This document shows positions 45,946 through 56,921 of a stretch of DNA of 64,000 nucleotides, piece by piece. The position numbers and the translations under genes were made by a program. The notes below the pieces were generated by a model. That model was not told the origin of the DNA. It was given only the letters and a program-made list of their open reading frames with translations, and made no database searches. The stretch is from assembly GCA_001599815.1 (NCBI GenBank), contig BCIA01000002.1:2115831-2179830 (forward strand), read 5' to 3'. Every line of letters starts with the position of its first letter. Positions within the stretch are counted from its first letter, which is position 1. This stretch comes from Furcasterigmium furcatum (taxonomy: Eukaryota > Ascomycota > Sordariomycetes > Glomerellales > Plectosphaerellaceae).

Positions 45946-46831
45946 ATGGCTCCCAACAACAAGGTAAGTCAAGGTCTCACACGTGCTCCGGGTATGAGAT
46001 CTGTACTCATGCTTCGTCCTGTTACAGAAGGCCGAGGACGCCTCCAAGGACCAGAAGGTTGAAGACCCGAAGGTCGAAAACCAGGACGTCGAAGACCAGG
46101 ACGTCGAAAACCAGGACGTCGAAGACCAGGACGTCGAAGACCAGGACGTCGAGGACCAGGACGTCGGGGACCAGAAGGTCGAGGACCAGAAGGTCGGGGA
46201 CCAGAAGCCCGACGAGAAGACAAAGGAGCAGATGTCTGATGCCGAGGAGGAGGTCGAGAACCAGGCGGAGAAGAGCGATCAAGCCAAGAAGCAAGAGACG
46301 TCCAAGGTCGAGGACGCCCCCAAGAAGGAGAACAACAACCAGAAGCAACAAGACGACGGCGACGACCAGTACGACGACGATGAGGAGTTCGACGACGCCA
46401 ATGACCAATACGATGACGACTACTACTCCGACGACCAGTACTCCGATGACGACCAGGGCTACTCCGACGAGGAGGACGAGGACAACTACACCACCCAGCA
46501 GCAGGAGGAGAAGCCGCAGCAGCAGCAGAAGACCGTCCCTCGCGCTATGCAGAAGGGCCGCAACCAGTCATGGGTGGAAGACGACCCCTACGCCAAGAAC
46601 AACCAGATGATGCGACAAGGCCAAGGCGGCCAGCAAGGCGGCGAGGACGGCTATCGCCAGCAGCAGCAGATGCAGCAGCAACAGCAGCAACAACAACAGC
46701 AGCAGATGCAGCAGCAGCAGGGCGGCGACAAGGGGAAGGACCCCCTGAAGCTGAGGCTGGACCTCAACCTCGAGATTCAAATCGAGCTCAAAGCGAAGAT
46801 CCACGGTGATCTGACACTGTCTCTGCTGTAA
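45946..46831 (+). CDS. Acidic repeat protein with LRLDLNL...IHGDL C-terminal motif
   Basis: Two exons, 45946-45963 (MAPNNK) and 46028-46831, are joined over a 64-base intron (GTAAGT donor, TTACAG acceptor) and encode 273 aa. Near the N terminus about ten VE[D/N]QD-type pentapeptides follow one another. A very acidic stretch rich in DDQYDDD follows, then a glutamine-rich run and a C-terminal segment with LKLRLDLNLEIQIELKAKIH that matches the end of the 43570-43950 protein. Everything before that segment is probably disordered. The stop codon overlaps a GTAAGT donor, as in the paralogue. I do not know its function; an abundant stress- or structure-related role is only a guess. Confidence 0.78.
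46049..46207 (+). repeat. 15-base tandem repeat (VE[D/N]QD pentapeptides)
   Basis: Ten imperfect 15-base units plus a partial one, in frame, encode DQKVE, DQDVE, NQDVE and similar pentapeptides. Copy number could vary between strains. Confidence 0.85.
46658..46720 (+). repeat. CAG/CAA tract encoding polyglutamine
   Basis: A run of mixed CAG and CAA codons with two ATG interruptions encodes about 21 residues, nearly all glutamine. Mixed codons suggest selection for glutamine rather than simple slippage. Confidence 0.85.
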
Positions 46832-49800
46832 GTTCCAACCCCCAGGGTCGACGCGCCCTTCTCTTCCCCTGCACCCCATCCCAATTCTCGCCTCTCCGTC
46901 TCGGTGGTTTGGCCAGGCGGCGCCAAGCCTCAATCGTCACGATCAGCTCAAGCCTCGAAGCGACGGAGCTAGGGCCTGGCGCTAGCCTGACGGCTTCCGC
47001 GTCACTGGTTGATGGGATGGACCGGCCGGCTTTCGCGTGCGGAGTCCAGCCGTCCGGAATGCCGGCGGCCGCTTCTCCAGAACGCCATCGCATGCGAGTG
47101 AGCTGTCAAAGCTGGCAGATGGCGCACTTGCGGCGTCATCTTCCCGTCAATAGCGGCCCTAGTTCCGACGTCCTTCCAGGATTTTGGTCGCGCCGGCCCC
47201 TTCTTCATATCCCACCACCCCCACCACCTCTCATTCTTTGCTGGACTCAAGGCTGACTGGATAGGGACATGGATTAGTGAGTGACAAAGGCATCTCGATG
47301 CCGTGCTCGTCAGAGAGCAGGGGGCGACGACTCGTCGTCATCGCACGGATACCTCCTCGGGCGGTTGTATTTCACCAGAGCGTTGCATGCTTCTCAATCC
47401 GCCGCGCGCGAGACACCCTCGTGTGTCTGTGGGCGGCAGGACAAAAGATGACACGAATTTCCTATGTCGGGCTGCAAAGACGTTGGGCGGGTGTTTCGGT
47501 ATCTCTACAGCGGTCATTTACTGCGTGTTTTCGCACCAACATGACTTCTGATGACATCCGTTTCTTGCCAGGCAGAAATGGTAGGCGTTCCAGGTACTCT
47601 GTAATATTACCCGATTGATGAAATGGCCGAAGCGAGACGGTACCAGGGGCCCGACCGGGCAAGTGAACAGCGCTCACGGTGAAGGTGGCAGGTCACCCGA
47701 CGGCCTGTCGGATGCGTTTAGGTAATGTGGCTGGAAATCAGCGAACACAACAGGCAGACCATGGCCATTCAAGCCTGATCCTCAGCGCCTCTGCAATTGC
47801 GAACGTTATTTTGGGCCGTACGTAGGCTGTTCGTCCGTTGTCGTTAGTCGTCGCGCGACGGCACAATCAGCCGCATCGGGTGCCCACAGCGGAGATGAGG
47901 TCTGGTCTGAAAACCGGTTTTTGTCTGGACGGACTCGATGCCGAGAACCGACGGTCGGGGCCTGACAGCGGATAGTCACAGCAAGTAACAATAGGGGGAA
48001 ACTCCCCGAAGGGTGCTGTGTGACGGCCCAAGTACAGCGGTACGAGAATGTTTGGTTGGCGAGTCCATCCCTGTGGCGCTCCCGTGTCACAATCTGATCG
48101 CACGTCACACCCGTTGCGGGTACTTGAGCGCGAGAGGGGATAACGTGCCGGGATATAGGTGTAACAAGCCTTGGCAGCGGGCGGGTGACGGGTGTAACGC
48201 AGCTTGTACGGACTTCAACCCAAGACCGCTGAAAGATGGCGAACCGAAGCGCCTGAGGGCCACGACAACAGGAAGCTGTCTGCAGAGGAACAGCGCAGGT
48301 CCTGTGAGGGAACCAAAATGCCCTAGGCACCCTCTCGTGCTATTTTCAGAGCTGCGTGTCTCATTTCTGTCGAAATGCCTCGTTGATCAGAGGAGAGAAG
48401 CCAAGGGCCGAGACCACGACGATCAACAGTCACGACAGGGGTGTCCGGAGCGTTTGGACCGGCCAATGCCAGGGGCGCGCAGGCAGGTTCTGGGGCCTAA
48501 GTCGATATTGTCCTTATCGGGGCGACGGAGTTGCACCGCCACAGTATGCGACGGCGGCTGGATGGGGCAAGTATCGCCGTTGCCCAGAGTTTGCTGTCGC
48601 AATGACGGACGCAAAGGTGTGCCATGTGCGCCAGAGGTGTCTGGGGATCAGGCGGGATCAGCGGAAATAAGTCCTTTTCTTAGGTATTGAGCGCAGGATG
48701 ACTCGATTGCGGGGGCGGTCGCTCGATGGTCGAAACCGTGGTGGGCGCCCAACGATGGGCACGCGGCGGGACGCATCCTTCTTCTTGGTGGCACAGCCAG
48801 CCCGGGAGCCAAGCAGGCGCAGAGCTTGTCCCCTAAGAGAAATGTATGAGTGTAAGCTTTCGCTGAGAGAGTGAGGGTGGTTGGCCAGAAAGCTTGGTCG
48901 TGCCCAAGAATGTTGGAAGTTTGGTCGGAGCTTCATCTGTGGACCAGCTCAGCACGCCCCACATGAGCTCGATTGGGATCACGTGACCAGTCAAATGGAG
49001 GTGTGGCGTTGGTTGGCGCCACACTTTGAATGTGGCTGTGTTTCGAGATGGGCGCGAGGTCATCGTCAGTGCATGGCATCGATTGATCGCACAGAACCGG
49101 ATTATTTCCCGGATGGCCACTGGCGCTGGTTCAAGTTTAGTCTGCTCCTGGGGGGGTTCAATGCTCGAGGTTATCACAGCGCTTTTGTTGACTTTCGCCG
49201 GTGTAGTGTCTTCCACCGATGAAGAAGAGAGTTGTTGGCAACTCTTCGAGCGAAGGAAACAGTGTGCAGCAGAGATGGAGGCCTCTTCAAGTCGGGAGAT
49301 GTTCCAGCCATGTCCGGTCTGTAATCCTTCTGCTGCGGTTGAGTGTCCTGTTCGTGGCGGCGTTCTGGGATGTAGCATCTCTCCACGGCTTGGGCAACAC
49401 ATCTCTTGACCTCGTGAGCGAGTTCTTCGCTGTTTCTTGTGAAAGGACGATATGCCCGATATAACTCTAGTCGAAAATGACCCAAGAAGCTGATGATAGG
49501 TATATCATGATACCGATGGTGCCAGCCACGGCCGACCAACCTTTGGTAAGCAAGATTGTGGCAGCCTAGCTAGGCCTACACATGGCGAGCCGTGTCCAAA
49601 TGGTTATCCGTAGCGGTTGGATTACAGGAGTTGTTTGACGAGCTCTCGGAGCTGGAGCGTGTTGTTCGATTGATCTTGAGGAGGATGAATGGTGAAGTTG
49701 TGCTGATTTCTTAGTAAGCGGCAGGTCGCACCCAGGAGCAGACCCACGTGATGCGGGACCCACTGTAATGGATCGAGGGGCCGGCCCCCAACCCCTGTCC

Positions 49801-50092
49801 TAGTGCATTGAAACCCGACCCGAACACCTACAGCATCAACACGTTGTCAATGGACTGACTGATTGTTTTCGTCAATGCCCCCGAGCTGCGCGCATGCAGC
49901 TCTTTCTAGCTCCCAACCGTCTTCTGATGGACGTCTGCATCAATCGGGAAGCATCTGATCCACTCGTTCTAGACCGCGAGCATTGTCCTTTGCAACGCGA
50001 GGCCCCTCCTTCTTGATCTCTCGAGCTTCTCGATATCGAGCTTCACTTCGCAATCACCCTCTCTCTCGGCCGTCCGCAATCACTCTATCACC
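46832..50092. other. Large gene-poor region
   Basis: About 3.3 kb. Open frames overlap on both strands around 47.8-48.7 kb and 48.8-49.5 kb, but most show no start, intron or protein signature. One short frame at 49161-49409 could encode a small secreted protein. I see no transposon ends or clear RIP signature. Confidence 0.5.
49161..49409 (+). CDS. Possible small secreted cysteine-containing protein
   Basis: From ATG 49161 a frame of 82 aa begins MLEVITALLLTFAGVVSS, a plausible signal peptide, and the mature part has six cysteines (SCWQ, QCAA, PCPVC, ECPV, GCSI). The frame is open upstream and other frames overlap it, and no intron or conserved domain supports it. It may be chance. Reported because its profile resembles that of small secreted fungal proteins. 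Confidence 0.2.
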   Translation: MLEVITALLLTFAGVVSSTDEEESCWQLFERRKQCAAEMEASSSREMFQPCPVCNPSAAVECPVRGGVLGCSISPRLGQHIS

Positions 50093-51287
50093 ATGCCTGA
50101 CCTCAACTCTGTCCCAGAGTCACCCCATGCTCTTGTGGGCTCCCGGCGCACATCCAACAACCAGATGCCTCCCCCAGATGCATCTCTCAACATCCTCCCC
50201 TCGAATCAGACCACCATCAACCAACCGCGCCGGCCCTCGAACGCCTCTCTGCCCTCTCCCCACTTTGCACCGGCTACACTGAGCCATCCTTCAGCTGATA
50301 CCGGCATCGTCTCCGGCCCTGGGCCCATCCGTCACCCCAGGCCCATGACCGCCGCCGAGCTGCATGTCCAGCTCGAGAAGGAGCAGGAAGCAGTGGTATG
50401 TTGAACACAATATATCCTGACCCCTGCCTGGCCCCCGCTAACTTAAAGTTCCCCAGGTGAACCGCCTGACCCGCGAACTCCAGCTCCTTCGCGCTGCTCA
50501 CAACTCTTCCACTGTCTCGAACGCCTCCTCGACCTCCGCGGGCAATGCCCCTGCCGAACAACACCAAGCTTCAGTCGAGTCGACCCTCCTGTCCAGCTCC
50601 GGCTTCTCGATCCCTTCTGGCACAAGCCGCCGTCACAACCGCACGTCGTCCAGCACCAGCGCTCGCAGCACGGCGGCCACCATCGGCTCCGGCAACATCC
50701 CGACAACGTCTATCCCCATCCGCCCAAACCCGGTCCCTATTCCGATGTCGCGACAGAACAGCTCTACCTCCCACCGCAGCTTCACGAGCTCCTCTCCCGC
50801 TGTCGATCCAGTCACCGGCGCAAACTACTTTTACGGATCACAGCGGACCTCCGCTTACCTGTCTGGCAGTCTTGGCAGCCAGGGCCACGGCCATGACCAG
50901 CCCCTGTCGCCCGGCCTGATGCCCGGCACCACGCGATACGAGGAGACGCTGCACCACCGTGAGCAGCTCGATACCGCGCTCCAGGAGAACGAGGTCTTGA
51001 AGCGGCGGATCCGCGAGTTGGAGCGCATGCTGCGAGAGCGCAGGCGCAGCGATAGTGTCAGCACCATGACCAGCACCGGAGGCGCCACTGGCACCCCTGC
51101 TACTACTACCTCCGTGCCGCCCCTGTCCCTTGCCCGAGAGCGCCTGGAGCTGGAGAGGAGCATGACGGCCACGTCCGTCAGCAGCCAGAGCGTCAGCAGC
51201 ATGGCCGTTGGGGTTCCCGACGACGAGATCCAGGTCGGCGGCAGCGCGTCGAGCTCGGGTCTGGTAGCGCAGACGCAGACTCCCTGA
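50093..51287 (+). CDS. Coiled-coil, serine-rich fungal protein
   Basis: Two exons, 50093-50395 and 50457-51287, are joined over a 61-base intron (GTATGT donor, CCCCAG acceptor) and encode 377 aa. The splice links LEKEQEAV to VNRLTRELQLLRAAH, making a continuous heptad-like helix around residues 87-115. A second coiled coil lies near 265-305 (HHREQLDTALQENEVLKRRI, RELERMLRERRR). The remaining sequence is serine/threonine/proline-rich and disordered. No enzymatic or DNA-binding motif is visible. The protein is probably a dimeric scaffold conserved in filamentous ascomycetes. Confidence 0.82.
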
Positions 51288-51778
51288 TGAGCGGCGGATC
51301 TGAGATATATCCGATCAGGCGTTCGCCAGAGAAGGCCTGCCGCAGGATTTGCTTTTTGTGTGCGAATACATGCCCCCGGGAGGGCATTTTACGACCTGAT
51401 GTCGCACGTTAGGGATGCAGGGAGTTTTGGCGAACCGGCCTCAGGGTTAGAGCGGTATGATCTCATCTCAAGTCAATTGATATTGTTCTTTTTCAGCAGG
51501 GCCCCTATAACACGCGAGGTTTCCTCCAGGGCCAGCACTCACTTCTAAGTCGGGCGAGGTGCCCGTCAAGCATCGCGCCCAGCAGCCTCGCGGTCACGAA
51601 CTCAACAGGCCAGGCGGCGGCCTCGTGGGGCGTGATTTGTTCTGGTGTAGGTATGTGTGGTGTATCGGCGCAATCGGGCGCAGCATTTCTAGCGGCGGCG
51701 CCTACTTTTGGTATCGTATTCCGAGAAGAAGTGTTGATTTAATACAGGGTGAGCGGCGTGCTCGCGCTACCGAAGATA
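51288..51778. other. Convergent 3' intergenic region
   Basis: About 490 bases between convergent stops; expected 3' UTRs. Nothing else seen. Confidence 0.5.
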
Positions 51779-52634
51779 TCACTTCCCTTCCGCCTCTATC
51801 CTCCGCACCACTTCCGCAACGCTCTCCCTGAACAAGAGCATCGAGTACATCTTGTGGAACGCAAACAGGAACTCCGGGCTCAGAGGCTTGTTCACGGACG
51901 GGTTGCACGTCACATGCGCGCAGTCGATCCGCGCTCTATCCGGCCTCGCCTGGTCGCGGATGATGCTGAAGCGGTGCACCCCGGAGAACTGATGCGTGTC
52001 TGAGCCGAAGACTACGTCCACCGAGCTTGTTGACTCGCTCTGCCTGGAGTCCGGCGATTGAGAGGCGGCCAAGTCGATGTGAGCCACCTGGAAAGCCCCG
52101 AAGAGCCGCGTGTGCAGTGCAGGGAGGGCGTCTGCCTCGAGAAGCTTGGTGTCCCAGACGGGGACGGGCACCGGGAGCTTCTCAATTGCTGGCGACAGTT
52201 AGCGACCGAGGGTCTGCGTGGGCTTCAGCCAGACTAGGTGTGACGAAGAACTCACCCGTGAACTTGGCATTGGCGAATTCCGCCCTGAAGAGACCCAGCA
52301 GTCCCCTCTCCATGGCGAAGACCTTGCCGCCGAAGAAGCCCCTGACGAAAGCTGCCAGCAGGGCCTCGTCGCTCAGCTTCCGGGCCTTCTCCGGGATGTC
52401 GACGTCGATGAAGAGTCCGTCGGCCGTCGAGACGTGGCCCCTCGGGTTGACGAGGTTCCTGACGGTTGTCGAGGCGTGGAGGGAATCCGGCGCGCCGTCG
52501 ACAGTCGTGATCTGGCGACGAGGTGTCGGCGATGTTTTGAGATAGACGTCCCAGGCGTGCTTTCCCAGGAGCAGCGCGGGCAGCGCCACGGCGCAGGTCG
52601 TGAATATCCTCGTTGGTGTAAGTCGTGAAGCCAT
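51779..52634 (-). CDS. Membrane-anchored protein of unknown function
   Basis: Two exons, 52634-52256 and 52188-51779, flank a 67-base intron (GTGAGT donor, CGCCAG acceptor) and encode 262 aa. The chosen start MASRLTPTRIFTTCAVALP gives an N-terminal hydrophobic anchor (about residues 9-27). An in-frame ATG at 52688 would add 18 residues. The soluble part includes DGLFIDVDIPEKARKLSDEA, a hydrophobic GLLGLFRAEF helix and a C-terminal VHRFSIIRDQ region. No family is recognised. Mitochondrial or ER anchoring is possible but not shown. Confidence 0.75.
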
Positions 52635-53040
52635 TATGTTCACTGAGTCTATGAAGTGAGGTTCAAGCATCATCTGCAATCGGTCCATCCCGGCATCCAG
52701 CCCGTTTTATCGGCTCCGAATCAATCGGGCCCTTCGGGGGCCCTGCCATGTTCGTATTCCCTATCCCTGGCGATGTGATCACTTGACGGGCGCCACAGTG
52801 GGCGAGGCTCCGGCTCTACCCGATCGCTGAACATCGCCAAACTCAGACATCGACACTTCTCCGGAACTCGGAGTAATATCTCTGGTTCGGGAAAGGGAAC
52901 TGTCGGACAAGTGACTCATCGAGGAAAGGAATTAATTATCATGATATACTGCAATTAGCAAACGCTTTGTACTCGAATCTGAAAAATCTGCTCGCTCCGC
53001 CATGCATCAACTCAAAGCAAGTTGAGAACTCTCAGAGCGC
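52635..53040. other. Intergenic region without a supported gene
   Basis: About 400 bases between two minus-strand genes. It should hold the promoter of the membrane-anchored protein gene. Confidence 0.45.
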
Positions 53041-54373
53041 CTATTCCTTGAACTCGCCGGCGTACAGCGGCGACCCCTCCTCGTCGTTCATGATATCCCA
53101 CAGGTCGCGCGCCTCGAGCTCGAGGTCCCGCCTCGCCTTGACTTTATCGCCCTTGGCATCCGCCGCGGCGATGGCCGTGAGCGCGTCCTCGCGGGCCAGT
53201 GCCACTGTCGCGCCATGTCAGTCTAAGCCGAAACGCTCACGGAGGGAGGTAACTCACTGTGCAGGTAAACACCAGCAGCCTTGCCGCTGTACAGCGCATG
53301 TGGGACGTTCGTCGAGTTGTCCGAGTTGGCGTCGCCGATGGCGTACACGCCGGGGATGTTGGTCATGTGGCCGAGGCTCGCGTTGACGGCGAGCTTGGTG
53401 CCCCAGATCCATACGCCCATGTCCTGTCCGATCTGGGACGCCTGGATCTTGGGCCAGCTCGACAGGAACGCGGCGCGCTCGACGGTCGTCTCGTCGCCCT
53501 CGAACTCGACGCGGAAGAGGTCGTGGTCCGCCACGGACGGGAGGCTGGGGTCCTCGGTGCCGTCGGTGCCGTTCCGGAGGCGCTCGATGCGCTTGAGCTT
53601 CTGGTCGTAGACGGTGACGTTGTGGATCTTGAGGAACGTCTCCCACTGCGGGAACTCCTTCTCCGTCTTTGCGCGGGCCTCCTCGTTGATCGTGCCGTTC
53701 GTGAAGGCGACCAGGTCCGTGTTCAGAGTGAGGATCTCGCGGACCAGGCCCGGGATTTCCGGCAGATCGGCCAGGAGGCCGAGGGGCTGGTCCATGTGCT
53801 CGTGGCCGTCGCACCACGGGCACCAGTAGATGCCCTTGCCCCAGGCCTCGGGGACGCCGGGGGTGGTCGGGATGATGTCCTTGAGGCCGGTGCCGAGGAC
53901 GACCTTGCGGGCTTGCACGGTGCGCTCCTTGTCCTCGCCGAGGAAGTTGGTCGTCACGGAGAAGAGGGAGTTCTTTTCAGTTCCCTTGATCTCGATCTTG
54001 AGGACGGTGCCGTTGGTCATGGAGACGGTGTCGTAAAAGTTGATCTGCTCGCGTGCCGCCCAGCGGTAGTAAGCCGGCGTGACGCCTGCGACGGTCAGCA
54101 TGGTGTCTTCTTGTAAGTGAAGGGGGGGATGAACCTACCGTCGAAGCCCAGAACATCGTGCATGACCCTCGTAGCGGCATTGCGGTACTCTGCAGAGTCG
54201 ATGAGAAGCACATTTCTTCTCACTCGGGCGAGCGCACTGAGGGTGGACAGGCCGGAGGGCCCGCCTCCGACGACGATGGCATCGTAGATCGTCGAGTTGT
54301 CCTTCTTATGTATGGCTGCGCCCAGGCCCAAGGAGGCAAAGAGGGACACGATGAGGGTATCTCTGAACAACAT
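53041..54373 (-). CDS. Thioredoxin-reductase-like CxxC flavoenzyme with signal peptide
   Basis: Three exons (54373-54139, 54085-53258, 53204-53041) encode 408 aa. The first intron is 53 bases with a GCTGAC branch point and joins VLGFDG to VTPAYYRWA; the second (GTGAGT donor, GACAG acceptor) gives a C-terminal exon ending DEEGSPLYAGEFKE. The FAD motif is AIVVGGGPSGLST (about 32-44), the redox pair is CPWC (C167, C170), and GVYAIGDANSDNSTNVPHAL contacts FAD near the end. This is the layout of low-molecular-weight thioredoxin reductases and of disulfide-forming flavoenzymes such as those acting on gliotoxin. Unusually, residues 1-20 look like a signal peptide. The substrate is unknown and no toxin synthase is nearby. 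Confidence 0.87.
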
Positions 54374-55640
54374 AATGAAAGGCTGTGGTTAGTTGACTTA
54401 ATCCGGATGCAGGCCGGGGAGCGCCGGTAGGTTGAAGGCCAAGGGGTGAGAATCATATATGTCCCCAGCGATCAGGAGTCCCGGAGCAGCCGATCCGGTG
54501 CCTGAATCGTGCCAGGGGGCGCTTTCTGTGATGAATGAGGTCTGATGAGTGTGTCGGGCCGTGTCCATGGTGTTTGGCTCCTTTTCCGACCTCTCCATTC
54601 CAGACATGGATGGATGTCTCACCTTGGGGTCCGCGCCGCACCAGCGTGTTTACTTGCTGTAGAGTCGATGAGAATAGAAAGATTACGTGGTATGGCGTAG
54701 AATGTTCTCTGAAAGATGTCGGAAGGTCCGGCTCAGGGAGACTGCAGCTTGGAGTGGTGGTGATCGCTGAGCTACGGATGCGCCGGTAGGACGTGATGAT
54801 GGTGACTCGCCGGGTCTGCTCAGGGGGTGAAGACTATCATCTAAGCTTATCTCGTTAGACATGAAGAAGCCGAAAATAGTTCAGACGATGGAAAGTTGCA
54901 GCCCATTCCCCAACTGCCGCGAGTCGAGTGGTATTGTTGTCATCACAGCTTGTTGGACGTGGCGTCGAGCCGGCCAGCCACAAACCTTCACCAAGGCCAT
55001 TTGATCAAAATGTGTGAAGAGTTTGCTCATCCATTCAAGCATGGTCCTGCAAACATTCCCGATTCAATTTCTTCCAAACTCGATCTGCGGTTGGTGCAAA
55101 TTTGACACTCGAATGTCCGAGACCTCGTGGCCCAGCATTCCACAATCTCAGTCATAACACGCAGATCCTACTTGACTCACGGGGGCCCCGGAAAGCCGAT
55201 GAAGAAAGGGGCTTGAAAATTATGACCGGCCCGTCCCGTTGCAAGCCCGTCAGCACCAACAGCGCCGGCAGTCAACGACCCCCTTAGGCTCACTCTCACC
55301 TCACCCATCACTCATCCATCGCCGGTCTATGCATACATCAGATGATATCACAGGCCGCTCACATGACACAACTTCTTCCCCTCCTCACCCTTGCTCAATT
55401 TGATGAACTGTCGATGAGTTCACTGGTCGTGGTTGGTTCCCGCCCTCTCCCAACCTCAGAAAACATCACGGTCACACTACGTTCACGACAAGATGGTATT
55501 ATCAACTCCATTGACTGCTGAAGCATCAGCACTGAATCATCTAGTTCCACTTAACGCCCATCGTCAAGTTGATCTACTGCAGGCTCCAAAACATGCGACC
55601 CATATCGGGCATGTCACAAACCGCCTTGCTCCTCGATCCT
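54374..55640. other. Intergenic region without a supported gene
   Basis: About 1.27 kb between the flavoenzyme start and the end of the giant VWGCT protein gene. No credible coding frame. Confidence 0.5.
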
Positions 55641-56918
55641 TCAACGTCCTCCAATCGTGGGCGGATCGCCATAAACTCCATCCGGCCAGTGGTAACCAGG
55701 TCCATCCGGAGCACCCGCGTTCCCCCACTTCGGCGGAAGCCCCTTTGAGAACTGGTCGGGATAGGTCACGCCCGGAAGCAGGTCAGGATCCCGAGGCGGC
55801 CACTGCGGGAAGATGGGGATGTAGTTGAACTCTGCCTTGTCCAGTTCGGGGCCCTCCTGGCAGAGGCATTCCAGGTCCCTCGGAGACCGGTCTTCGATGC
55901 CTCTGGTGACGCAGATGGGCAGCGCGCCGTGCTTGCAGCACATGTCGCTGCAGGTCGAGCTCGGCCAGTTGACACCATCCTCCATTCCGCAGTGGAAGGG
56001 CTCCGACTTGCTGATTTCCTCCTCGTCCTCCACCGAGTCGTAGGCGGCCTCGTGAGCCTTTGTAGTACACCCGCTGCACCAGCATCGACCGAAGACCATG
56101 TTGCAGACGGTGTTGCTGCCAGGGAAGCACTTGTCGGGGCAGTCCTTGTGATCTTCGCAAGTGTTCGGGCTCATGCACTGACAGCCCTTGTCGAACCACA
56201 GGTTGTAGAGCGACGCATCCCGGAGCTTTTCGGTGTTGCACGTCGGCTCGTACATGTCCGAGGCGCACTTGAGGCCGGCGCAGTCACTGTCTGAGGCGCA
56301 GTCGGCGCCGCGAGTCGGCACACACTTGCACTCCCCGTCGACGCAGTGGTTCTTGAGGCCCTTCTTTCCGCAATGAAGCTCGCTGCAGTCCGACTCGCCC
56401 TTCTTGCCGCACTTCTCGCCTTCGTCTGTGGTGCATACACATCGGCGCTCCCTACAACGGCTGAACAAGCCGCCGTCGCACTCGACCTTCAGGCAAGCCT
56501 CGTCCATGTGGCACACGTCGCCGACAAAAGACTCGGCATTCTCGTATGCCCGTCGCGTGGTAGGGCAGCACTTGAACTCGTCGTCGTCCTGCCTGCTGGC
56601 GAGATCCTTCCTGGCGATGTAGTCGCAGTCGTCCTCGTCGCACCATTCCTTCTCGAACAGAATCTCCTTCTCGAAACGGACCTGGAGCTTTCGGACATAG
56701 CGCCTGTTCTCGGCATCTCCAACCGAGTGTTCAGGGCTGTACCGCCAGGACGTCAGCCCGTGCCACGGTTCGTTCGCCCACGCCAGGACGTTGACGCCGA
56801 GATCCGACCGGGGCTCGTAGATGTGCAGCCTGATATTGTCTCTCGCGACGCCTTGCTCTGTGAGAATGTTGCGGATCCTCTCGACCTCCTCCGGATACTG
56901 TGCCACGCTCGCATCGTT
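55641..56918 (-). CDS. In-frame continuation: repeat 4 end and cysteine-rich tail
   Basis: This stretch follows the second in-frame TAG in the same reading frame and has no ATG at its start, so it is unlikely to be an independent gene. It begins with the second half of VWGCT repeat 4, including EPWHGLTSWRYSPEH and FEKEILFEKEWCDE. A cysteine-rich part of about 220 residues follows, with several EGF/defensin-like units (CVCTTDEGEKCGKKG, CKCVPTRGADCASDSDC, CQCMSPNTCEDHKDCPDKC). It ends in a proline/glycine-rich tail. If the TAGs are read through, this is the C terminus of a 2404-residue protein. Confidence 0.7.
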   Translation of the reverse strand, partial: NDASVAQYPEEVERIRNILTEQGVARDNIRLHIYEPRSDLGVNVLAWANEPWHGLTSWRYSPEHSVGDAENRRYVRKLQVRFEKEILFEKEWCDEDDCDYIARKDLASRQDDDEFKCCPTTRRAYENAESFVGDVCHMDEACLKVECDGGLFSRCRERRCVCTTDEGEKCGKKGESDCSELHCGKKGLKNHCVDGECKCVPTRGADCASDSDCAGLKCASDMYEPTCNTEKLRDASLYNLWFDKGCQCMSPNTCEDHKDCPDKCFPGSNTVCNMVFGRCWCSGCTTKAHEAAYDSVEDEEEISKSEPFHCGMEDGVNWPSSTCSDMCCKHGALPICVTRGIEDRSPRDLECLCQEGPELDKAEFNYIPIFPQWPPRDPDLLPGVTYPDQFSKGLPPKWGNAGAPDGPGYHWPDGVYGDPPTIGGR

Positions 56919-56921
56919 CTA
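56919..56921 (-). other. In-frame TAG, candidate A-to-I editing site
   Basis: The TAG lies between WAGIITPNS and NDASVAQYPEEV, inside repeat 4. In the transcript UCGU-AGA-ACGA (56914-56924) forms a hairpin whose three-base loop holds the A of UAG (56920), and CACGC/GCGUG (56930-56934 with 56904-56908) can close an outer stem. Confidence 0.5.

Noticed and set aside
45882..46610. Arg/Thr-rich frame over the pentapeptide repeat
   Set aside because: Frame-shifted reading of the 15-base repeat; the spliced acidic frame has the proper start, intron and conserved C terminus.
47806..48690. Overlapping frames of 170-225 codons on both strands in the gene-poor gap
   Set aside because: No ATG in a good context, no splice-linked partners and no domain signal on either strand.
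54111..54139. A 29-base intron joining the first two exons of the CxxC flavoenzyme
   Set aside because: It is too short; the 53-base alternative has a proper GCTGAC branch point and gives a better family match.
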